Shown piece by piece: positions 16,413 through 27,000 of a stretch of DNA of 64,000 bases. The DNA comes from Streptomyces goshikiensis. Its GTDB lineage: Bacteria > Actinomycetota > Actinomycetes > Streptomycetales > Streptomycetaceae. The stretch is from positions 744,001 to 808,000 of the forward strand of contig NZ_BMVE01000001.1 in NCBI RefSeq assembly GCF_014650555.1, written 5' to 3'. Position numbers and translations under genes: made by a program. The notes below the pieces were generated by a model that saw nothing but the letters and a program-made list of their open reading frames with translations, did no database searches and was not told the origin of the DNA. The stretch's first letter is position 1, and the number at the start of each line of letters is the position of its first letter.

Positions 16413-16485
16413 CGATCGCGTTCCTCAACACGCCCGGGAGGATGCGGGATTGACGGTGCGGGATGGACGATGCCCTCCCGTTCCT

Positions 16486-18546
16486 TCAGGGGCGAACCGT
16501 ACCCAACTGCTCCGCGAGCTCGACCGGATCCGTCGTGGGCCGCGCGCAGACGAAGTGCCGGCACACGTACGCCGCCGGGAGGCCGCGTACGGGTGTGCGC
16601 TCGGCCAGCAGGGGGAACTCCCCGCCGCTCCCGTCCGCCGCCCGCGGCGGTCCGGCCGCCACGACCGCCCCGGGAGCCGTTCCCAGCAACGCGGTGCGGT
16701 GCAGCGCCGCCCACTGCGGATCGTCCGGGTCGCCCACGACCGCCACCTCGCGCGGCCCGTCCAGGAGCGCCTCGGCCACCGCCAGCCCGTGCCCAATGAA
16801 GCGGGGGACGCGCGGACCCAGCGCGTGGACCACCCCGAGCGCCCGCTCGGCCGCCGTACGGTGCGCCTGCGAACCGGTGTGCGCGGCGTACGAGAGCAGC
16901 GCCCCGGCGGCGGCCGTCCAGCCGGAGGGGGCCGCCGAGTCGGTGGGGTCCTGGGGGCGCCGGATCAGCCGCTCCGCGTCGTGCGCGGTGTCGTACAGGG
17001 AGCCGTCCTCGGCGGTGAACAGGTCCAGGACCAGGTCCACGAGGAACCCGGCGAACTCCAGCCAGACCCCCTCGCCGGTCACCGCCGCCAGCGCGAGGAA
17101 CCCCTCGGCGACGTCCCCGTAGTCCTCCAGCACCCCGGCGTTGGCGCCGGCCCGCCCGTCCTTGCTGGTCCGCGCCAGCCGCGGGCCGCCGGCCGCCGCG
17201 TCGAAGTGCACCCGGACCAGCAGGTCCGCGGCCTCCGTCGCCCGCTCGATCAGGTCCGGGCGCTCGAAGTACGCCCCGCACTCGGCGAGCGCCGCGATGG
17301 CCAGCCCGTTCCAGGCGGCCACGACCTTGTCGTCCCGCCCGGGCGCGGGCCGGCCGCCGCGCGCGGCGAGCAGCCGCGCCCTGATGGACGCGAACCGCTC
17401 CGCGTCCACCGCCGGCCCGTCCTGGGGCAGCCGCAGTACGGAGGTGCCGTGCTCGAAGGTGCCCTCCTCGGTGACGCCGAAGCAGCCGGCGGCCAGCTCC
17501 CCGTCGGCCTCGCCCAGCACCTCCCGCAACTGGTCCGGGGTCCAGGCGTAGTACGCCCCCTCGACGTGCTTCCCGGTCTCCGGATCCTCGCTGTCCGCGT
17601 CGAGCGCGGAGGCGAAGCCGCCCTCGCGGGTGCGCAGTTCCCGGACCATGAAGTCAGCGGTCTCCAGCGCGACGCGCCGCGCGAGCTCCGACCCCGTGGC
17701 CCGCCACAGGTGCGCGTACACCCGGCACAGCAGGGCGTTGTCGTAGAGCATCTTCTCGAAGTGGGGCACGACCCACTCCCGGTCGACGGAGTACCGGGCG
17801 AACCCGCCGCCGAGCTGGTCGTAGATCCCGCCCCGGGCCATCGCCTCGCAGGTGTCGGCGGCCATCTGGAGCGCGCCCTCGGAACCGGTGCGGGCGTGGT
17901 GGCGCAGCAGGAACTCCAGCACCATGGACGGCGGGAACTTCGGCGCGCCGCCGAATCCGCCGTGCGCGGCGTCGTACTCGCGGGTCAGCCCGAGCAGCGC
18001 CCCCGCGAGCTCCTCCGGGCCGGGGAGGGCGGCCTTGCCGTAGTCCGGCCGGCGCCCGGCCAGATCCCCCACGATGCGCCGCGCGACCTCCGTGACCTCC
18101 TCGGGCCGCCCCGTCCAGGCGGTGTGCACGCCTTCGAGGACCTGCGGGAAGGAGGGCATCCCGTGCCGGGGCTCGGGCGGGAAGTAGGTCCCGAAGTAGA
18201 ACGGCTCGGCGTCGGCGGTGAGGAACACGGTCATGGGCCATCCCCCCTGCCCGGTCGCCGCCTGCACCGCCTCCATGTAGACGGCATCGACGTCGGGCCG
18301 CTCCTCCCGGTCCACCTTGACGTTCACGAAGTGCTCGTTCATATACGCAGCCGTCGCCCCGTCCTCGAAGGACTCGTGCGCCATCACGTGGCACCAGTGA
18401 CACGCCGAGTAACCGACCGACAGCAAGACGGGCACATTGCGCCGCCGCGCCTCCTCGAACGCCGCCGGCTCCCACGGCCACCAGTCGACCGGATTGTCAG
18501 CGTGCTGAAGCAGATAAGGCGAGGTCACACCAGCCAACCGGTTCAT
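16486..18546 (-). CDS. Thioredoxin-domain DUF255/YyaL-SSP411 family protein
   Basis: 686 residues. The N-terminal thioredoxin-like DUF255 domain contains [17 protein letters not shown] and [17 protein letters not shown] (C49, C52), and [12 protein letters not shown]. The rest is an alpha/alpha-barrel (six-hairpin glycosidase-like) region: [90 protein letters not shown]. Related to human SPATA20; the molecular role is unsettled, possibly redox-coupled sugar or N-glycan-like handling. GAGAGG precedes ATG 18546. It marks the left border of the accessory region. Confidence 0.88.
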   Translation of the reverse strand: MNRLAGVTSPYLLQHADNPVDWWPWEPAAFEEARRRNVPVLLSVGYSACHWCHVMAHESFEDGATAAYMNEHFVNVKVDREERPDVDAVYMEAVQAATGQGGWPMTVFLTADAEPFYFGTYFPPEPRHGMPSFPQVLEGVHTAWTGRPEEVTEVARRIVGDLAGRRPDYGKAALPGPEELAGALLGLTREYDAAHGGFGGAPKFPPSMVLEFLLRHHARTGSEGALQMAADTCEAMARGGIYDQLGGGFARYSVDREWVVPHFEKMLYDNALLCRVYAHLWRATGSELARRVALETADFMVRELRTREGGFASALDADSEDPETGKHVEGAYYAWTPDQLREVLGEADGELAAGCFGVTEEGTFEHGTSVLRLPQDGPAVDAERFASIRARLLAARGGRPAPGRDDKVVAAWNGLAIAALAECGAYFERPDLIERATEAADLLVRVHFDAAAGGPRLARTSKDGRAGANAGVLEDYGDVAEGFLALAAVTGEGVWLEFAGFLVDLVLDLFTAEDGSLYDTAHDAERLIRRPQDPTDSAAPSGWTAAAGALLSYAAHTGSQAHRTAAERALGVVHALGPRVPRFIGHGLAVAEALLDGPREVAVVGDPDDPQWAALHRTALLGTAPGAVVAAGPPRAADGSGGEFPLLAERTPVRGLPAAYVCRHFVCARPTTDPVELAEQLGTVRP

Positions 18547-18775
18547 AAGATCCAGCCTCTCACAACGGCTGGCGCGACCGACGAAACCCTCGCGAGCCCG
18601 CCTCGCTTGGCTGAACTGCACTTGAGAGCCATCACGTGGCGGGCGGCTCCTTCCCCTCGGAGTCGGCGTCGAACTTTTCGCGGCCTTCCCCCGAATCGGG
18701 CTGCCCGACACCTCGGAACAGTAGGCTGGGCGCAGCAGCGCTGGGCCTGCCGAGGCTCCTCGAAGGAGGTACACC

Positions 18776-19342
18776 ATGACCGCCGAGATGGTGGCGCCCG
18801 CGTGGATGCATACGCAGATCAGCGCGGAGCAGTACGACTCCTGGTCCGAGGAGCAGTGCGCCGGCATCGAGATCGTGGACGGGATGGTCGTCGTGAGCCC
18901 GAGCGCCTCCAAACGGCACAACCGGCTGGCTCGGGTCCTGGCCAATGCCCTGGACGCCGCTGCGGGCCCGGACTGGAACGCAGACACGGACTTCGACGTC
19001 CGCCTGCAGGACGTTCCGCTCACCAACCGTCGTCCGGACGTCATCGTCTACCGGGCGGAGACCATCGACCTCACGCCCACCCGCCCCGAGCACGTACTCC
19101 TGGTCGTCGAGGTCGTGTCGCCCGGTTCGGAGACCACCGACCGGATCGTGAAGGTGGACCAGTACGCCAAGGCCGGCATCGCCTTCTACTGGCGGGTCGA
19201 ACAGGCCGCCACCGGCGTCCCGATCATCTACACCTACGTTCTGGACCCCGCCACCAAGGCCTACAGGGACGGGGAGATGTTCACCGGCGTGATCAAGGCT
19301 GCCGCACCCTTCTCCGTCATTGTCGACCTGGGAACCATCTGA
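18776..19342 (+). CDS. Uma2 family (DUF820) putative restriction-endonuclease-fold protein
   Basis: 188 residues of the Uma2/DUF820 branch of PD-(D/E)XK nucleases. Family order is seen: [38 protein letters not shown] (D88), [34 protein letters not shown] (E112, D122, K126). The protein ends in a beta-rich stretch. Nuclease activity is expected from the fold but the biological role of Uma2 proteins is open; many copies occur per actinomycete genome. A perfect GAAGGAGGT sits before the ATG. Only 23 bp separate it from the ATPase gene at 19366, so they are likely co-transcribed. Confidence 0.85.
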   Translation: MTAEMVAPAWMHTQISAEQYDSWSEEQCAGIEIVDGMVVVSPSASKRHNRLARVLANALDAAAGPDWNADTDFDVRLQDVPLTNRRPDVIVYRAETIDLTPTRPEHVLLVVEVVSPGSETTDRIVKVDQYAKAGIAFYWRVEQAATGVPIIYTYVLDPATKAYRDGEMFTGVIKAAAPFSVIVDLGTI

Positions 19343-19365
19343 CGGCGCCGGAAGATCATTTCCTC

Positions 19366-21831
19366 ATGGGTGAGCACAGGGGAAAGCGGAAATTCCGGGA
19401 TCACCTGGAGGCTCTTTTCGCTGCGGCCGACTACCCTAAGCCAGCCACCATATGCTCTGCGAGCAGAGATCGTCTAGGGCGAACTTCGCTGTCCGTGCAA
19501 CGCATCAGCGATTGGCGAAGCGGAAAGCACACACCGACGAATAAACTCTTCCAAGAGTTTCTCCGCGCTGTCGATGCTTTGACTCGCCAGCGAAACACTG
19601 TCCTCCCAGCCGCACTCGCCGACCCGGCAGTTTGGGATCGCCTTCTGCGCGCGGCGCGAGCCAAGAATCCCACTCCGACACGAAACGAATTGCAGCACCT
19701 CACCGCAGGCACAGCCCGGATCCCGATCCGCCCGGTGGCTGACGCCAAGCCCCTGGAACTGGGCGTACACCGAACGACTCGCCTCGAGGGTGCTCCTCCA
19801 CTACCGGCCTATGTGCCACGGGACGCAGACAGCACAGTATCGGCTCAACTGGCAGAAGCCAGAGAGAGCGGGGGTCTCGTCCTATTGGTTGGCGAATCCA
19901 CGGCCGGAAAATCACGGTGCGCCTTCGAGGCCGTACGACGCGAACTGCCCGATCACTGGATCGTTGCACCACCAGCGGCAAGCGACCTGAGCCCCGTGCT
20001 GTCGCACATATCCCTACCGGGACCCGGCCGCCGGAAGTGGGTGCTCTGGCTGGATGACCTCGACCGCTTCCTTCTCCCTGGCGGCCTCGACCAAGGCATG
20101 TTGTCCGCGCTCCTGGAGCAGCAGGTCGTGGTCATGGCCACCATGCGTTCCGAGGTGTACTGCAATTACAGTGAGCGCGCATTGAGGGGCGCGGGAGCCG
20201 GCTTGGCGTCTGCGCGCCGCCTAGGATCCCGGATCCTGAACCTCATCGAACCTCTCGTTCTGGAACGACAGTGGTCCGAGGCGGAAATGCGTAGGCTCCG
20301 CACGCACCTGGCAAACCCGAACCCCGACATGCGTCTGGCTGACGCAGCCCGCCACCACGGCGTTCACGGCATCGCAGAGTACCTCGCGGCCGGGCCAAAA
20401 CTTCTCGAAGAATTCCTAACGACCCGACGTCAGCCGAGCGGCCATCCTCGTGGCGCGGCCATAGTCCAAGCAGCCATCGATCTTGCACGAGCAGGCATCT
20501 CCACTCCTCTGCCCGCTGAGACCCTGGTGGCATTGACTACGTGCTATCTCACTGCCGGGGACGCCTCCCGTCTGCAAGCCGAGAGCCTCGAGCAGGCTCT
20601 GAGCTGGGCAACCGAGGTCCAGTTCGGTGTAGCGGGAATGCTAGTTGCCACGGATACCGCGGAATCCTGGCGGCCGTTCGACTACCTCGTGGACGCCAAT
20701 GCCGGCGTCGGCGAAGCTGTGGACATCCCTGACGAGGTGTGGGAAGCGGCAGTTACGCACGCGAATGGCGGTAGCGAGCTGCTGCCTGTCGGGCGGTCTG
20801 CCTACCGCTTCGGTCACCTGGTACTCGCCGAGCGCTGCTTCTCTCCGCTGGCGGCCAGAGGTGACCATGCCGCTATGCACGACCTAGCGTTCGTACAGCG
20901 CGAACGGCGTCCCGAACACACGTGGTCCTCGTGGTACCGGACGGTGGCTGAGACAGGTACTCCATTGCAAGCCCGAGCCCTTGGCGCCCTGCACGAGATT
21001 GAAAGGCAATGGGACGAAGCAGCGGCCTGCTACGAGAGGGCCGCAGCCCAGGGGGATGCCCTGGCCATGCGGCTCCGGGGTGTGATCGCCCAGCGGCACA
21101 GCCAACATGACGAAGCCCACGAGTGGTATGTCCGCGCTGCAGAGGGTGGAGATGCGGTAGCGATCGCGTACTTCAATAGACCGGGAATCTACCGGCCCGA
21201 AAAGGGCCACGAGCCAGGGTTGGAAACTTGGGACCCTGACGCCGATTGGGACGAGGAGGACGAAAAGCCGTGGCGGATGACGCCCCGCACGTCTCGCATC
21301 CTTAGTTGCAACCTGGAGATCCTCGCCGATATGGCTCATGATGAGCTGGATGAACTGGGCGACCAGCCAATATCCGCGAACAGCTTCGGGATCTTCTTCG
21401 CATGCTTGCCCGCGTCCACATGGGGCCAGCCACGGCATTGGCGACGCAGGGTACTAAGAGCCTTGGACGATCTCAACGCGGACATCACCCTCGGCCATCC
21501 GCCTCAACCACGATGCACGGCAGAGGAACTGGCGCTCCACTTTGCCCTGGAAAGCGCTTCGGGAATGACATGCGATGAACCGGATCTAGTCGACGACTTC
21601 ACCCAAGGGCTCCCCGAGCAGCAAGGCGACTACGACTGGCCCGTTTGTTCAGATCTACTCTTTCAGGACCACGATGTACTTTTCCTCTACGACCCGATGA
21701 TGCAGGGATTGGAACACCCGGACGACCCACTGAACCAGCGCATGGGCATTGGAGACCTTCGCCCCGAGGGGTGGTTCGAGGAGTTCAGGAACGTGCCACC
21801 ACGCGATCCGACCCGAGGGTTCGTGCACTGA
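19366..21831 (+). CDS. HTH-like / STAND-type P-loop ATPase with Sel1-like repeats
   Basis: 821 residues. Residues about 30-75 (LGRTSLSVQRISDWRSGKHTPTNKLFQEFLRAV) resemble the N-terminal HTH-like module found in actinobacterial STAND proteins. Walker A is GESTAGKS (176-183), Walker B VLWLDDLD (226-233), and MATMRSEVY (258-265) resembles a sensor. A helical region follows, then Sel1/TPR-like repeats around 540-600 (WDEAAACYERAAAQGDALAMRL; DEAHEWYVRAAEGGDAVAIAYF) and an acidic C-terminal part. The gene is clearly lower in G+C, with more A-ending codons than its neighbours, indicating transfer. No effector domain is fused, so any nuclease would be supplied by a neighbour. Role in defence or signalling is inference. 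Confidence 0.75.
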   Translation: MGEHRGKRKFRDHLEALFAAADYPKPATICSASRDRLGRTSLSVQRISDWRSGKHTPTNKLFQEFLRAVDALTRQRNTVLPAALADPAVWDRLLRAARAKNPTPTRNELQHLTAGTARIPIRPVADAKPLELGVHRTTRLEGAPPLPAYVPRDADSTVSAQLAEARESGGLVLLVGESTAGKSRCAFEAVRRELPDHWIVAPPAASDLSPVLSHISLPGPGRRKWVLWLDDLDRFLLPGGLDQGMLSALLEQQVVVMATMRSEVYCNYSERALRGAGAGLASARRLGSRILNLIEPLVLERQWSEAEMRRLRTHLANPNPDMRLADAARHHGVHGIAEYLAAGPKLLEEFLTTRRQPSGHPRGAAIVQAAIDLARAGISTPLPAETLVALTTCYLTAGDASRLQAESLEQALSWATEVQFGVAGMLVATDTAESWRPFDYLVDANAGVGEAVDIPDEVWEAAVTHANGGSELLPVGRSAYRFGHLVLAERCFSPLAARGDHAAMHDLAFVQRERRPEHTWSSWYRTVAETGTPLQARALGALHEIERQWDEAAACYERAAAQGDALAMRLRGVIAQRHSQHDEAHEWYVRAAEGGDAVAIAYFNRPGIYRPEKGHEPGLETWDPDADWDEEDEKPWRMTPRTSRILSCNLEILADMAHDELDELGDQPISANSFGIFFACLPASTWGQPRHWRRRVLRALDDLNADITLGHPPQPRCTAEELALHFALESASGMTCDEPDLVDDFTQGLPEQQGDYDWPVCSDLLFQDHDVLFLYDPMMQGLEHPDDPLNQRMGIGDLRPEGWFEEFRNVPPRDPTRGFVH

Positions 21832-22408
21832 CACGACCCTAACTATCCAATGTCGAGGAGGCATTTACCCATCTCCTACTACCCGAGCCCATGCAGGATC
21901 GAAAGCGGCTTGGTGGTCGGAACCTCCTGAACAGGGCCGCTGGATGTCCCATGGATAGGGCCGGGGTGGCCCCAGGTACTACTCACCGCTTCCCGGACGA
22001 CAATGGCCGCACTTCCGGGGCCATTCGGACCTGGCTGTGACGCCGAGCCATCCCGCATTCCGTTTCCCAGCAGGCTCATCGCGACAGCAAGAAAGAACCT
22101 TGAAAACGACGCAACGCCGTGGAGCGATGCTTCAGCCGCCTCAAGCATGGCGCGGCATCGCGACCCGCTGCGACGAGAGAGTCGAGGCCCCCCAAGCAGC
22201 CATCACTCTCGCCTCGGTCCTGATGTGGGCGTGACATCTGACGGCAACACCTCATACGCATCCGGACCGGAAGTCCGGACACTATCTGCCTGACCAGGCA
22301 CTTCGAGCCCTCTGGCGCACAAGGCGCCTAGGAGTCCCGGTACCACGCAACCTTGTATGAGCGTCAGCGCACCGGGCGGTGCGCCGTCACTCCGAAAGGG
22401 AAAACATC
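21832..22408 (+). other. Gene-poor accessory stretch
   Basis: This 577-bp stretch has mixed, lower G+C composition and only short open frames on either strand without matching ribosome binding sites. A 35-codon stretch ending at the stop near 22360 (GHYLPDQALRALWRTRRLGVP) looks protein-like but lacks a start, so it may be a gene remnant. Confidence 0.5.
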
Positions 22409-22642
22409 GTGACCGTGGCACTGCTGTCTACCGCGATCTGCACTGGCGCACTCTCCTTCCAGCGCGCCATCTACCCGCTGGCCCTTCTGGTCGGCCTCTT
22501 GTCAACGCTGCGTGGCCTGAGCGCCCCCGAGCGGGTCTTGACCTTCCGTGCCTTTGCCCGAGCAGTTGCGGACGTGAGTAATCAACCCACGCGTAGTTCC
22601 GCACGATCAGCCCGACGCTCTCCTTCAGTTCACCTGCTTTGA
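22409..22642 (+). CDS. Possible small membrane protein
   Basis: 77 residues from GTG 22409, with AAAGGGA about 7 nt upstream. The N-terminal half is one or two membrane segments (TVALLSTAICTGALSF, AIYPLALLVGLLSTL), followed by a basic/amphipathic helix SAPERVLTFRAFARAVADV. Third-position G/C is high over the first 55 codons and falls after that, so the end may be eroded. Small membrane proteins of this look occur in streptomycete plasmids and islands. It stands between the ATPase and the convergent DUF4365 gene. Function unknown. Confidence 0.4.
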   Translation: MTVALLSTAICTGALSFQRAIYPLALLVGLLSTLRGLSAPERVLTFRAFARAVADVSNQPTRSSARSARRSPSVHLL

Positions 22643-22702
22643 CGGGCCATGGAAGCGACCCGCACGACGTCAGGTACAGGCAACTTCAAGGAACCCCAGA
22701 GG

Positions 22703-23470
22703 TCAGGCAAGATCGCGCTGCTCGACCGGTCGGCGCCACCACTCCGTGGACTTGAAGCACCCCATGAGCCAGTGCGCCTCCGCGCTGTTGAGGATGACAC
22801 TGCCGATCATCGGGATGGGATAGAAGCGGAGCATTTTCTCTTGAACGCGCACGGGATCCCATTCGAGATCATGATGAAGCAGGACTGCGAACGGCTCCCC
22901 ACGCTGCTGCCAGAAGATCATGGGTTCGCCGTACTCGTTCTCGAAGGGCTTAACGATGTCGTTTGGAGTGAACTCGACATCCGCCATGTCAGCCCAACGG
23001 CCAACCCCTTGACGTTCCCAAACCAAGCGGTTCCGCATGCTCTGCACGAAAGTCCCGATGGTGTCGTCATCCAGCACGGACTCCCGTGAGACGACAACAG
23101 ACTTCAGCTCCTTGCGGAGCGCTTCGGCTCGGCGGAGCTGACGGGTCGCATTGGCCCAGAAGAGGCCTCCCCGCTCAGGATCATGGACTACACAGAGCAC
23201 CGACAGGCTACTGTCGCGCCAGTTGCCCCCGTGATCCCCGACTCGGACGCGATGGCCCCTTCTGGTACGCGTCGAGACCCCGCCCTTGACCTGCACGACC
23301 AGCGAGTCCGCTGTTCGCTCGCCGTTCTGCACAAAGGTGACGTGCAGGTCCTCACCGTGGTCGTTACCGCCGTCGACCTCCTGCACGATGTGCCCATGCC
23401 GCTCCAGGAGCGCACGCACCTCATTCACAGCCATGCGCCCAACGCGCCGACTCTCAGGCACCTTCGGCAT
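22703..23470 (-). CDS. DUF4365-like PD-(D/E)XK domain protein
   Basis: 255 residues. The N-terminal 120 residues fit a nuclease-fold DUF4365 domain: RMAVNEVRALLERHGHIVQEVDGGNDHGEDLHV (E17, D41), LVVQVKGG (Q60, K62), then SLSVLCVVHDPERGGLFWANA. The remaining half (VEFTPNDIVKPFENEYGEP, FAVLLHHDLEWDPVRVQEKMLRFYPIPMIG, HWLMGCFKSTEWW) is unlike anything I recognise. GAGGGGG precedes ATG 23470. Lower G+C marks it as part of the accessory block. DUF4365 domains are often found as effectors next to or fused with STAND ATPases. Here it is free-standing and convergent with the ATPase. Confidence 0.75.
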   Translation of the reverse strand: MPKVPESRRVGRMAVNEVRALLERHGHIVQEVDGGNDHGEDLHVTFVQNGERTADSLVVQVKGGVSTRTRRGHRVRVGDHGGNWRDSSLSVLCVVHDPERGGLFWANATRQLRRAEALRKELKSVVVSRESVLDDDTIGTFVQSMRNRLVWERQGVGRWADMADVEFTPNDIVKPFENEYGEPMIFWQQRGEPFAVLLHHDLEWDPVRVQEKMLRFYPIPMIGSVILNSAEAHWLMGCFKSTEWWRRPVEQRDLA

Positions 23471-24015
23471 CCGACCCCCTCTTGATCTTCGGGGCAAGGC
23501 TAGAACAGCCAACAACGCACAAACAGCTCATGGGCTGGATGCGCCTCGGGAAGGAAACCAGCTGCCCGGCAGCAGCGGCCATCGCTGCCTGCAAGGTTCC
23601 GTGAATCAGTCAGGTGAGGCGGCAAGCTGCTCCTATATCCGGGCATTGATCTTCACGCCGAGATCGTAACTACTGGCACTTATGCCACCACTCCATGGGG
23701 TCGCGCCTGGTAGGGGCACCTGCGAGTTCAGTAGGTGCGTTGGCACCGGTGGCAGCCGCTGTAGCCCGCGCTGCGGTGGTGGTTCCTCGGAGGGCGCCGC
23801 GCAGTCCCTCGCGGGCGGGTTCCGGTCGCAGCGTGTCAGCGGCGGCGGCGGTGCGGGCGCCGGGTTGGGGGCTGGAGCGGCACAACTCCTGTTTGGGTGG
23901 GGAAACTTGGCAATTTTGGAGCGCTCCCTCTGAACTAGCTCAGATTCTCTCGCGTTCACGGACCTCCCGGCGGACACTTGGCGCACGTTGCCGGAGCTCT
24001 CTCAGGAGGATGCCG
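23471..24015 (+). other. Intergenic region between the accessory block and the NB-ARC gene
   Basis: 545 bp. The first ~200 bp keep the mixed composition of the accessory block, and from about 23700 the sequence returns to high G+C. No tRNA, integrase fragment or convincing open frame is seen. TTGGCA near 23910 could be a -35 element for the downstream gene, but no clear -10 follows. Confidence 0.45.
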
Positions 24016-27000
24016 ATGCGGGACAGCCATCGCGGTGAGGCCGAGCGGCTGTTGGAGCGGGCCGTCGGGGAAGAGGTGCGGCGGGCGGCGGTGACGGGGG
24101 CGCCCGCCGACCGGGAGGCGCTGCTGGCGCGGGGCCGGGAGGCGCTCGACGGGCTGGCGACGAGCGCCGCCACCGAGTACGAGGCGTACGTCCGGGCCCT
24201 CGACGAGGCGGCCGACGGGGACGAGTCCCTCGGCGAGGCGTTCCGGCGCGGCAACGCCTCCACGGCCTTACTGGTGACGGCCGTCGCGGCGGCCGCCGCG
24301 ATCGGCGCGGACCTCGCGTTCGGCGTCGCGGCGGGTACGGCGCTGACCACCGGGGCCGTCGTGGGCGTCGCGGGGGCGGCCACGACGGTGGCCAAGGTGA
24401 CGGCCCTGCACCTGCCGGCCGCGAACCGGCGGGCCGGCGCCCTCGGCCGGCCGGGCGGGCCCGAGCAGCTGAAGCTCCAGTGGCTGACGGCGCTGGAGGT
24501 GCGCGGCATCCGCCCCTTCCTGGAGCAGCAGCGCACCGTGGCGGCCGCCGCACGGGCGCCCCGTCCGGCCGTGCCGCAGCCGCGCCGCTCCGACCGCAGC
24601 GCGGAAGCCCGCCGGCGCAGCACGCTGGAGCAGTCCTTCGGCCAACTCCCTGGCACGGCGGGCACGTTCGCCGGGCGGCGTCCGGAGCTGACCCGGATCG
24701 AGCAGTGGGTGCGGGCCGCCCGGGCGAGTACCGAGACCCGCCCGGTCGTGGTGGTGCTGCACGGCGAACCCGGCGTGGGCCGCACCGCCCTCGCGCTGCG
24801 GGCGGCGCACGGCCTGCGGGACCAGTTCAAGGGCGCCTGCGTGGTGGACCTGCGCGGCGGCTCCCCCGGGGAGGCCCCACTGTCGACGCGGGAGGCTCTG
24901 CTGCACCTGCTGAACCGGCTGGGCGCCCCGCGCGAGCAGCTGCTGTTCCGCGAGGGCTCCTCGGCGGAGCAGCAGGTCAGGCGTCTCGCCGAGCTGTACC
25001 ACCAGCACCTCCAGGGCCAGCCGGTGACGGTGGTGGTGGAGGACGCGGTCGACGCGGCGCAGCTGCGGATCCTGGTGCCGGAGCGCTCCGACAGCCTGGT
25101 GCTGGTGACGGCGCGGGAGCCGCTGGAGCTCCCGGCGGGCCTCTCCGCCTGGGTGCACCAGCTGCCGCTGGCGCGGCTGGAGGAGGCGGAGGCGGCGGAG
25201 CTGGTGCTGTCGGTGGCGCAGGAGGCGGGCCTGGCCCCGTACGAGGACGAGGAGCGCGTCCTCGGCCGGCTCCTCGCGCTGGGCGCCGGGCTGCCGCTGG
25301 CCCTGCGGGTGCTGGCGCCGCTCGGCCCGAAGGCCGCCCTCGCCGAAGCGGAAGCGGAAGCAGAAGGAGAGGGAGAGGGGGCGGCCGAGCCCGTGCGCCG
25401 GGCGCTCGGCCTCGCCTACGCGGACCTGGCCGAGGAGCGGCGCCGGCTGCTGCGCCTGCTCACCCTGGCCGGGCGGGCCTCCCTCGGCCCGTCGGCCGCG
25501 GCGGCGCTGATCGACGCGGACCGGGTGGAGGCCGGGCGGCTGCTGCGCGAGCTGGCGCAGGCCGGTCTGCTGGACCACGTACGCGGGGAGCGGTACCGGA
25601 TGCACGACGCGGTGCGCGCGTTCGCGGCGGAGCGGCTCGCGGCGGACGAGGACCGGGAGGCGTCGGTGGCCGCGCACGAGCGGCTGATACGGAACTACGC
25701 GCAGCTCGCGGACTCGGTGATCCGGATGGTCGACGGGAAGATGTCGACCCGGTCGAACCAGTTCGGGGGACACGGCTTCGCCTCCCTCGACGCGGCGCTG
25801 CGCTGGCTGGACGACGAGTCCAGCTTCATCACGGCGGCGCTGCGGCACTCCGAGGGCGTGGACCAGCAGGCCGTCCTGGACCTGCTGGGCGCGCTCTGCG
25901 ACTTCTGCCTGCTGCGCGGGGACCTGTACCGGCTCGGCGAGATCAACGAGCTGACGCGGGCGGTGGACCAGGGCCGGCTGGCGCGTTCGGTGCAGTGGCG
26001 CACCGGTATCGCGGCGCGCCAGCTGGGCGAGCTGGACAAGGCGCGCACCACGCTGACCTCGGTGGTGGACCAGTACCGGGAGGCCCACCAGGACGCGGGC
26101 GCCGGGATGGCGCTGATCTCCCTCGGGATCACCCTGCACCACCAGGGCCAGCTGACGGAGGCCTCGGCCCGGATCCGCGAGGCGCTGGTGCTCCAGGAGC
26201 CGCAGGAGCTGGCGGGCGACCGGGCGTGGGGGCTGCACGCGCTGGGCGCGGTGGAGCGGGACCGGGCGCGGCTCGGGGAGGCGGTGGGGCTGCTGGAGCG
26301 GTCGCTGGAGCTGCACCGGGAGAGCGAGAGCGTGCACGGGGAGGCCTGGGCGCACTTCCAGCTCGGCCAGGTGTACCTGCGGATGGGCGGGGTCGAGCGC
26401 GCGGAGGCCGAGCTGCGCCGGGCCCTGGAGTTGTACGGGCGCACGCGCGACGACCGCGGAGAGGCCTGGGCCCTGACCCAGCTGGGCCGGGCCCGGGTAC
26501 TGGACGGCGACCCGGGGCCGGCGGTGGAGCGGCTCCGTGAGGCGCTGGCCCGCCACCGGGAGGCCGAGGACGCGCGCGGGGAGGCGTGGACGCTGTACTA
26601 CCTCGGGCAGGCGCTGGAGGAGGGCGGCGAGCTGGATCCGGCGGTGCGGGAGCTGGAGCGGGCCCGGACGATGTTCTCGCGGATGCGGGACGTGTACGGG
26701 CTGGCGCACGCCCGCCACCATTCGGGCCGGGTGACCCGGGACCAGCGGGCGGCGCAGACGGGGAACCTGAAGAACTCCGGGTTCGCGCGGCAGCTGCTGG
26801 TCGACGCCCGGGCGGACTTCCGCAGGATCGGGCTGGCGCACGGCGAGGCGTGGACCTGCCTGGAGCTGGCCGTCGTGGACGCGGGCAACGGGCGGGTGCC
26901 GCAGGCGGTGGACCTGTGCGAGGAGGCGGTCCGGCTGTTCATCTCGTACGGGGACCGGCGCGGGGAAGACTGGGCGCGGTTCCTGCGCTGCACGCTGCTG

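Noticed and set aside
16450..19365. A continuous plus-strand open frame that runs from 16450 into the ATPase gene
   Set aside because: The first 2.9 kb are antisense to the thioredoxin-domain gene and overlap the Uma2 gene in another frame. It is open only because of high G+C; the true start is ATG 19366.
18776..23470. The accessory block as a classical restriction-modification system
   Set aside because: No methyltransferase motif (such as DPPY or a PCQ loop) is found in any of its proteins.
23682..23933. An 83-codon plus-strand open frame before the NB-ARC gene
   Set aside because: It is Gly/Ala-rich low-complexity sequence without a ribosome binding site or family features.
18547..24015. 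The accessory block as an integrated element with tRNA attachment site
   Set aside because: I could not find an integrase, transposase, tRNA or direct repeats at the borders.
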